Part shown: positions 30,607 through 35,428 of the stretch, in pieces
Layout of the letters: each line of letters opens with the position of its first letter
Position numbering within the stretch: position 1 is the first letter of the stretch
NCBI GenBank assembly: GCA_029865325.1
Contig: JAOUHF010000015.1
Coordinates: 1 to 35,428, forward strand
DNA: 35,428 bases
Source: Thermoleophilia bacterium
Lineage (GTDB): Bacteria > Actinomycetota > Thermoleophilia > Gaiellales > Gaiellaceae
Direction of reading: 5' to 3'
Translations under genes and position numbers: made by a program
The notes under the pieces: generated by a model
Told to the model about the DNA's origin: nothing
Seen by the model: only the letters and a program-made list of their open reading frames with translations
Databases searched by the model: none

Positions 30607-31887
30607 TCACGCCGCGTACACCACCCGGCCGTCGGCGATGGTCTGCACGACGCGGCCCCGAAGCGTCTCGCCGAGGAGCCACGAATTGACCGAAAGCGAG
30701 CGGAAGCCTTCCTCGGTCACCGTCCACTCGGCATCGAGGTCGAGGACGACGAGGTTGGCTCTGGCGCCGACTTCGATCCGCGGCTCGTCGAGGCCGAAAG
30801 CCCGCGCAGGCCCGGACGACATCCGCTCGAGGAGCGTCTCGAGCGTCAGCTGCCCGGAGAGCACCAGGTGCGTGTAGAGAGCCGAGAACGCGGTCTCGAG
30901 CCCAGTGACGCCGAACGGCGCGTCCTCGAACGGGACGTCTTTCTCATGCCGGGCATGCGGAGCGTGATCCGTCGCGATGCAGGAGATCGCTCCGCGGCGC
31001 AGCGCATCGACGAGCGCTGATCGATCCTCCGCCGACCGCAGTGGCGGATTCATTTTCACGTTCGGATCGAGCGACCGAACCGCCTCGTCGGTGAGGACGA
31101 GATGGTGCGGCGTCACCTCCGCGGTGGCGGGGACTCCAGCTTCCTGCGCCCGCTCCACAGCCTCCACCGACTCCCGTGCGGAGAGGTGCATGACGTGAAT
31201 CGGCCGGTGCTCGAGCTCGGCCAGGGCGCAGTCGCGCTCGACCATAACGCTCTCCGCCGCCGAGGGGTACGGGCCGAGCCCGAGCTCGGCGGAGACGGCT
31301 CCCTCGTGCGCATGCCCTCCCCGCGAGAGGCTCGGCTCCTCGCAGTGGAGCGCAAGCGGGAACTTCGTAAGCGCCCCGTACTGCAGCGCACGCCTCATGA
31401 GGCCGGCTGAGGTCACCGGCTTTCCGTCGTCCGTGAACGCAACCGCTCCGGCGCGGGCCAATTCGACCATTTCGGTGAGCTCCTCACCCTGCTGGCCCTT
31501 GCTGATAGAGGCCATGAACCCCGTGGGTATCGCCGCCTCCTCGCGCGCCCGTTCGACGAGTGCACCGAGCACCGACGCGGAGTCGACTATGGGATCCGTG
31601 TTGGGCATCGCGAGGATGGCGCAGTAGCCCCCCGCGGCGGCGGCCTCCGTTCCCGAGCGCAACGTCTCCTCGTCCTCGCGGCCGGGCGACCTCAGGTGCA
31701 CATGGGGGTCGACGAACGCCGGAGCCACGACCGCGCCAGCGGTGCCGGTGCCTCCGGATTCGATCGCGCTGATAACGCCGTCCGTGACCGTGATCCTCAA
31801 GGTGTCGTCGATGCCCTGCGCGGGCGCGACGACGCGCCCCTCTAGTACGAGCGAGTCGCTTCGCCCGTTGCGGCATGCAAGAGTCAT
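30607..31887 (-). CDS. pyrC: Dihydroorotase
   Basis: This 426-residue amidohydrolase closes carbamoyl-aspartate to dihydroorotate in pyrimidine synthesis. The metal site is visible in FVDPHVHLRSPGREDEE, with later ligands in HCEEPSLS, HVMHLSARESVE, and the catalytic Asp in CIATDHAPHARHEKD. Length fits the class I type found in Gram-positive bacteria. Its ATG overlaps the pyrB stop as ATGA. A long class I protein next to pyrB distinguishes it from the shorter E. coli form. The following genes of the usual actinobacterial pyr cluster (carA, carB, pyrD, pyrF) are not found after it here. Confidence 0.92.
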   Translation of the reverse strand: MTLACRNGRSDSLVLEGRVVAPAQGIDDTLRITVTDGVISAIESGGTGTAGAVVAPAFVDPHVHLRSPGREDEETLRSGTEAAAAGGYCAILAMPNTDPIVDSASVLGALVERAREEAAIPTGFMASISKGQQGEELTEMVELARAGAVAFTDDGKPVTSAGLMRRALQYGALTKFPLALHCEEPSLSRGGHAHEGAVSAELGLGPYPSAAESVMVERDCALAELEHRPIHVMHLSARESVEAVERAQEAGVPATAEVTPHHLVLTDEAVRSLDPNVKMNPPLRSAEDRSALVDALRRGAISCIATDHAPHARHEKDVPFEDAPFGVTGLETAFSALYTHLVLSGQLTLETLLERMSSGPARAFGLDEPRIEVGARANLVVLDLDAEWTVTEEGFRSLSVNSWLLGETLRGRVVQTIADGRVVYAA

Positions 31888-32906
31888 GAGACCTCCCCGT
31901 GTGATGAACCGGCGAGAGCTGGGAAAAACTCCCCTTCTCCCGACACGTCGACCGTTGTTCCGCTGGCGCTGGCGGGGCGCTCCACGACCAGGTCATAGAG
32001 CACCGCCATTCGTACCACGAGACCGGCTCGCACCTGGTCCGCCACGAGAGCTACGTCGGAGTCCGCGACACGCGGATCGATCTCGACGCCGCGGTTCATC
32101 GGTCCTGGGTGCATGACCACCTGGCCGGGCCGAACGCGTTCCGGGGTGACCCCGAACTCGGCGGTGTACTCGCGAAGCGAGGGGACGAACGCCTCCCCAG
32201 CGGCCATCCGCTCGGCCTGCATGCGAAGGACGTAGATGACGTCCGCATCACCAATCGTGGCGATGTCCGTGGAGACCTCGCAGCCGAGTGCCTCGATCCC
32301 GCGGGGGATGAGGGTCGGCGGGCCTACGAGGGTCGAGCGGGCACCGACGATTCGCAGCGCCTGCACGAGCGATCGCGCGACCCGCGAGTGAAGCACGTCT
32401 CCGACCACGGCGACGTGGACGCCCTCGAGGCGTCCGAGCGCCGCGTGGATCGTGTAGAGGTCGAGAAGCGCCTGTGTCGGATGTTGGTGCTTCCCGTCAC
32501 CCGCATTCACGATGTGTGCGTCGGTGTTGCGCGCGACGAGCTGGGGCGCACCGATCGACGGGTGCCGGATGACGATTACGTCGGGGTCATACGCCGCAAG
32601 GGTCAGCGCCGTGTCCTTCAGCGACTCCCCTTTGTCGACCGAGGAGCCCGCAGAGCGCAGTGACATCGTGTCGGCCGAAAGCCGCTTCGCGGCGAGCTCG
32701 AAGCTGGCGAGCGTGCGGGTGGACGACTCGTAGAAGAGGTTAACCACGATGCGCCCGCGGAGCGTCGGCAGTTTCTTCACCTCGCGGTCGAGCGACGCTG
32801 CCAGCGCACGTGCTGTCTCGAGGATTCGCTCGACATCGACGGAGTCGAGATCGCCTATCGCCAGGAGGTGGCGACGTGGGGCTGCGGGGGGCCGTAGCTC
32901 AGACAT
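31884..32906 (-). CDS. pyrB: Aspartate carbamoyltransferase catalytic chain
   Basis: This 340-residue transferase joins carbamoyl phosphate and aspartate. The carbamoyl-phosphate loop reads FYESSTRTLASFELAAKRL, and further landmarks are SVDKGESLKDTALTL, NAGDGKHQHPTQALLDLYTI and MHPGPMNRGVEI. I chose the ATG at 32906 over an in-frame start at 32927 because the latter lies inside pyrR and the ATG overlaps the pyrR end by eight bases. No pyrI regulatory chain accompanies it. It is the second gene of pyrR-pyrB-pyrC. Confidence 0.92.
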   Translation of the reverse strand: MSELRPPAAPRRHLLAIGDLDSVDVERILETARALAASLDREVKKLPTLRGRIVVNLFYESSTRTLASFELAAKRLSADTMSLRSAGSSVDKGESLKDTALTLAAYDPDVIVIRHPSIGAPQLVARNTDAHIVNAGDGKHQHPTQALLDLYTIHAALGRLEGVHVAVVGDVLHSRVARSLVQALRIVGARSTLVGPPTLIPRGIEALGCEVSTDIATIGDADVIYVLRMQAERMAAGEAFVPSLREYTAEFGVTPERVRPGQVVMHPGPMNRGVEIDPRVADSDVALVADQVRAGLVVRMAVLYDLVVERPASASGTTVDVSGEGEFFPALAGSSHGEVS

Positions 32907-33504
32907 GGTCCCATCCCTCACTCTCACCGACGAGGAGGATGCGGTCGATCTCGTCCACCTCGACGAGCTCGACGTGTACTCGCTCGTCCTGACCGGTCGG
33001 CAGGTTCTTCCCGACGTAGTCCGGGCGAATCGGGAGCTCGCGATGACCCCGGTCGACGAGCACGGCGAGCTGGATCTGCGCGGGTCGCCCGAAATCGAGC
33101 AGGGCGTCGATCGCGGCCCTTATCGTGCGGCCCGTATACAGGACGTCGTCGACCAGGACAATGTTCAGCCCTTCGAGGGAGAACGGAATGCTCGTCGACC
33201 GAACGATGGGTTGACGGTCGGGCGGCCGGCCCCCGTCCCGGACGTGCACGTCATCCCGGTGAAACGTGATGTCCAGAGCCCCGACTGGGAGCTCCACGCC
33301 ACTCCGCTCCGCGACAAGCCTGCGAAGTCGCGACGCAAGCGGGACACCGCGCGTCTGAATGCCGACGAGGGCAACGTGTTCGAGCCCCACTCCGTCCGGT
33401 GCCTCATTTCGCTCGATGACCTCGTGCGCGATACGCGAAAGTGTCTTCGAGATCGCCTCGGCGCCCAGAACCGGTTTCGCCGTGGCAGGGATGTGAATCG
33501 TCAT
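32899..33504 (-). CDS. pyrR: Bifunctional pyr operon regulator / uracil phosphoribosyltransferase
   Basis: This 201-residue phosphoribosyltransferase-fold protein binds pyr mRNA in a UMP-dependent manner and can make UMP from uracil and PRPP. The PRPP loop reads IVLVDDVLYTGRTIRAAIDAL, and the substrate parts VALVGIQTRGVPLASRL and LDITFHRDDVHVR are typical. The ATG at 33504 is chosen over one at 33525 because AAAGGAG lies just before it. That ribosome binding site is embedded in a sequence resembling a PyrR-binding site, so the protein probably controls its own translation. It is the first gene of the pyr operon here. Confidence 0.92.
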   Translation of the reverse strand: MTIHIPATAKPVLGAEAISKTLSRIAHEVIERNEAPDGVGLEHVALVGIQTRGVPLASRLRRLVAERSGVELPVGALDITFHRDDVHVRDGGRPPDRQPIVRSTSIPFSLEGLNIVLVDDVLYTGRTIRAAIDALLDFGRPAQIQLAVLVDRGHRELPIRPDYVGKNLPTGQDERVHVELVEVDEIDRILLVGESEGWDHV

Positions 33505-33508
33505 CTCG

Positions 33509-33532
33509 CTCCTTTCTGGCCTCACTGGACCC
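33509..33532 (-). promoter_or_regulatory. Candidate PyrR-binding site overlapping the pyrR ribosome binding site
   Basis: On the minus strand the leader reads GGGTCCAGTGAGGCC, then AGAAAGGAG, and the start codon five bases later. TCCAGNGAGGC resembles the conserved loop of PyrR-binding RNAs, and the AAAGGAG that serves as ribosome binding site adjoins it. In mycobacteria PyrR represses translation through such a site. There is no terminator/antiterminator pair as in Bacillus that I can see, so translational repression is the more likely mode. The match is from memory of the consensus. Confidence 0.6.
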
Positions 33533-33663
33533 GATTAAAGGACGTCGAGAGTGTACCGGGGCGAGTCGGACGACTGGGGTGTTGTGGTCACTCCTCGGGA
33601 TCGTCCGAGTCACCCAGCGCCGGTGGCACGACGAAAGGGAAACCCTGGGCTCCTTCGAGACGC

Positions 33664-33951
33664 TCACCCATGAGGGCGCCGCTCTTTCTCGATCAAGTAT
33701 CCCAGCCGGCGCAGCGTCGCCCGTCTGGCTTCGAGGGAGGCTTCGAAGACGGCCAACTTGCGCGCCGCCTGTGCGTACAGCTCCTCGGATCTCGTGATGA
33801 GCTCCCGGAGCTTGGCGGCGGCGGCGCGCTCGTACTCCTGCGCGCGCTCGACTCTGCCCGGGAAGTCGTCGTCCAACAGAGCAAGTCTGCTGTGCCCGCC
33901 CTCGTCGCTGGTTTGTGGGGAGCTTCTCACTGGAGTCGCGGGAGACCGCAT
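33664..33951 (-). CDS. Hypothetical helical (coiled-coil) protein
   Basis: This 95-residue frame has a charged, alanine-rich helical stretch (RVERAQEYERAAAAKLREL, then AQAARKLAVFEASLEARRATL) that should form a coiled coil. Codon third positions are GC-rich in the helical part, supporting coding. The start is unsure: ATG 33951 and an upstream ATG 33972 are possible, and the first 25 residues look non-conserved. I recognise no family. It precedes the pyr operon on the same strand by about 160 bases. Confidence 0.45.
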   Translation of the reverse strand: MRSPATPVRSSPQTSDEGGHSRLALLDDDFPGRVERAQEYERAAAAKLRELITRSEELYAQAARKLAVFEASLEARRATLRRLGYLIEKERRPHG

Positions 33952-34082
33952 CGACTCGCACGCGGTTCTCACCGCGTCTGATCGCCGATCGAGGCACGGG
34001 CATGGTATTCGCCAGCCCGTGCACGTGCGGACGTCCTCCCCCTCGCGGAGCCTTCACGCCACAGGCGGGGGTCAGCTGGTCA

Positions 34083-34112
34083 CGATGTCGCACTGGCATT
34101 GTTGCGACGTCG
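34083..34112. promoter_or_regulatory. Imperfect inverted repeat upstream of the helical protein gene
   Basis: CGATGTCGCA (34083-34092) and TGCGACGTCG (34103-34112) are inverted repeats matching at nine of ten positions around ten bases. The site lies in the 277-base gap between the degenerate HNH gene and the helical protein gene, both on the minus strand, where a promoter for the latter is expected. I found no other feature in this gap. Confidence 0.3.
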
Positions 34113-34228
34113 CTCATTCAGTCGACGACGAAGGCTTGGCTCGCCAGCCGCCTGGACCTGCTCGAGCCGGAAGCGCCCACCTCGAGCCTGTCTCGAGCCC
34201 TGCGGTGATTGCGCGTCTCTAGGCGTCC

Positions 34229-35029
34229 TCAGCCCTCGAGGACGGTGTACTCCTTCCCGAGGACCAAGCCGACAAATTCGATCGCCCCCTTCTGGAAGAT
34301 CAGCGCAAGCTGCGAGCGGATCCGGCGCACGTCGTCTGGCTCCAGGGTGTGTGCAGTCGTCGATCGGTAGACCATCGTGGTCGTCCTTTGAGGCAGACAG
34401 CGCCGGCACAACGTGATGTAGCTCGCGGGGTCATGTTCATCGTGCGTCTCGTCGGCGCGATACAGGTGGAGGTCCTTCAGCGCGCCGCATTGTCGACACT
34501 CCCAGTTATCGCGATCGAGCGTTGCCCGGCGCGTCTCCGACCAGTCCTCGCGACGGATGAGTCGGCGCTGGCGCCTCGGCGAGATTGGCAAGAGCTCCTT
34601 TTCCGGCAAGCTGAGCGTCGTCGCGGGCAGCTGCTCGGGTTGCACGGGTCGAAGAGCGAGCGCAATCTCGTCAGGGTGCAGGAACAGCGGCATCCTGACC
34701 AGAGGGAGATCCTTCTGCGTCCGGATATGGGCCAGCATCTCGATGGCGAGCTCGTACGTGTGCTTGATATCTGGAAGGAGGACGGTGTCCTCGAAGGGAA
34801 CGATTCCCAGGTCGGTCTCGAGCCTCGCGACGCGGTACACACACGGCGAGGCCGCCCACTCTGGGCGGAACTCCGAAATTGCCGCCTCCAGCGAATTGAT
34901 CTCGTCGCCGAAGGCCCAAAGGTCACTGGGCGCGGCCTGCTTCCGTCGGGCGACGACCCGGAGTATCTCGGCCCTGACGTCGTCGACGTTCTCGGGCAAC
35001 CGCCTCCTGCGAAACCCCTTCCTTCGCAT
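34229..35029 (-). CDS. Protein with a degenerate HNH-like zinc module
   Basis: This 266-residue protein has a basic start (MRRKGFRRRRL), a helical N-terminal half of unknown kind, and a C-terminal module resembling an HNH endonuclease: RRATLDRDNWECRQCGALKDL followed by SYITLCRRCLPQR. Two CxxC pairs would bind zinc. In active HNH enzymes the first pair is followed by a His-His-containing strand, and the second pair by His. Here those places read LHLYRAD and CRRCL, so the catalytic histidines appear lost and the fold may serve binding only. It starts 14 bases after the stop of the gamma-glutamyl hydrolase-like gene and is probably co-transcribed with it. Confidence 0.6.
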   Translation of the reverse strand: MRRKGFRRRRLPENVDDVRAEILRVVARRKQAAPSDLWAFGDEINSLEAAISEFRPEWAASPCVYRVARLETDLGIVPFEDTVLLPDIKHTYELAIEMLAHIRTQKDLPLVRMPLFLHPDEIALALRPVQPEQLPATTLSLPEKELLPISPRRQRRLIRREDWSETRRATLDRDNWECRQCGALKDLHLYRADETHDEHDPASYITLCRRCLPQRTTTMVYRSTTAHTLEPDDVRRIRSQLALIFQKGAIEFVGLVLGKEYTVLEG

Positions 35030-35043
35030 AGACGCTCCCTAGA

Positions 35044-35428
35044 CTAATAGGCCCGCGCCAAGCGCTGCCCGCGCCGGCGCTCATCGCGAAAGCGGCGGGC
35101 GTGGTCGACGAGCGCCTCGAAGAGGCGCTTGTCCTCACCCTCCTCGGGGTGCCAGAGGACGCCGATAGCGAACTGCCGCCGATCCTCGATAGCCTCGACC
35201 GTGCCGTCCTCGGCCCAGGCGGCGGCGTCGAGACTGTCGCCGATTCTCTCGAGCGCCTGATGATGCGACGAGAGCACGCGAGCCTCGTGACCGATGATCG
35301 CCGCCGTTCTCGAGCCAGTCGCCATCCTGACGCCATGCTCGGAGAAGGTTCCGCGCGCCTCGCGGTGCCCGTTGTGGGCCACGCGCTCCGGCAGGTGCTG
35401 GTGAAGGCTCCCGCCACGCGAGACATTG
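35044..35428 (-). CDS. Gamma-glutamyl-gamma-aminobutyrate hydrolase family protein (C-terminal part)
   Basis: The gene enters from beyond the right edge. The visible 127 residues match the C-terminal half of class I glutamine-amidotransferase-like hydrolases of the PuuD type: GGSLHQHLPERVAHNGH, then VLSSHHQALERIGDSL with the catalytic His, and FAIGVLWHPEEGEDKRLF with the second catalytic His-Glu pair. The nucleophilic Cys lies outside the window. Family members hydrolyse gamma-glutamyl amides such as gamma-glutamyl-GABA. The frame is open to the window edge, so the GTG at 35382 is internal. Confidence 0.8.
   Translation of the reverse strand, partial: NVSRGGSLHQHLPERVAHNGHREARGTFSEHGVRMATGSRTAAIIGHEARVLSSHHQALERIGDSLDAAAWAEDGTVEAIEDRRQFAIGVLWHPEEGEDKRLFEALVDHARRFRDERRRGQRLARAY

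Noticed and set aside
1-35428. tRNA or rRNA genes, prophage or IS elements
   Set aside because: I saw no cloverleaf with CCA-like ends or GTTCRANNC box, no rRNA signature and no transposase or integrase motif.

Overview
The window is GC-rich throughout with strongly GC-biased third codon positions. Genes are tightly packed, with many ATGA/TGATG overlaps and several GTG or TTG starts. The pyrR-pyrB-pyrC operon carries a PyrR-type site over the pyrR ribosome binding site, as in mycobacteria. Together these point to a high-GC actinobacterium, plausibly a soil lineage of the Thermoleophilia type. The phylum call is inference, because there is no rRNA or other marker gene here.

Layout. (1) 0.1-2.5 kb: tdh-kbl threonine catabolism behind a perfect 10-bp inverted repeat, plus a tiny membrane protein. 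(2) 2.5-8.7 kb: a secreted cytochrome P460-like protein, two cation diffusion facilitators flanking a zinc alcohol dehydrogenase, an M14 carboxypeptidase-like protein and a kynureninase-like PLP enzyme. (3) 8.7-23.1 kb, the centrepiece: a GAF/PucR regulator, then a glutamine-synthetase-like gene (gmaS), three glutamate-synthase-like genes (mgsABC/glxBCD), a divergent iclR and PEP-mutase-family pair, a four-subunit sarcosine-oxidase-like complex (soxD-A-G-B, equivalent to mgdABCD) and fhs. This is a full gene set for the N-methylglutamate (NMG) route of methylamine oxidation. Methylamine is joined to glutamate as gamma-glutamylmethylamide (GmaS) and converted to N-methylglutamate (MgsABC). It is then oxidised back to glutamate with the methyl carbon passed to tetrahydrofolate (MgdABCD), and Fhs links the C1-folate to formate and ATP. 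(4) 23.2-26.6 kb: a universal stress protein, a zinc-ribbon protein and an Amt ammonium/methylammonium channel with two tiny membrane proteins downstream, plus two more small proteins. The channel could supply the substrate. (5) 26.6-30.4 kb: a Na+/H+ antiporter, a CaCA-type exchanger and a second sarcosine-oxidase-beta-like flavoprotein. (6) 30.6-33.5 kb: the pyrimidine operon. (7) 33.6-35.4 kb: a helical hypothetical protein, a degenerate HNH-like protein and the 3' part of a gamma-glutamyl hydrolase-family gene that runs off the window.

The most unusual DNA structure is a family of short palindromic repeats built on GGGGTCWGACCCC and ending in TGTCCGATSCGGAC. They lie at gene junctions and have been absorbed into coding sequence at the 3' end of soxG and the 5' end of mgsC. 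At mgsC an 83-bp stretch holding the mgsB stop, the mgsC start and the repeat has been tandemly duplicated. This creates a 27-codon minicistron that keeps the stop-start coupling chain intact.

I saw no tRNA, rRNA, CRISPR array, transposase or phage gene.
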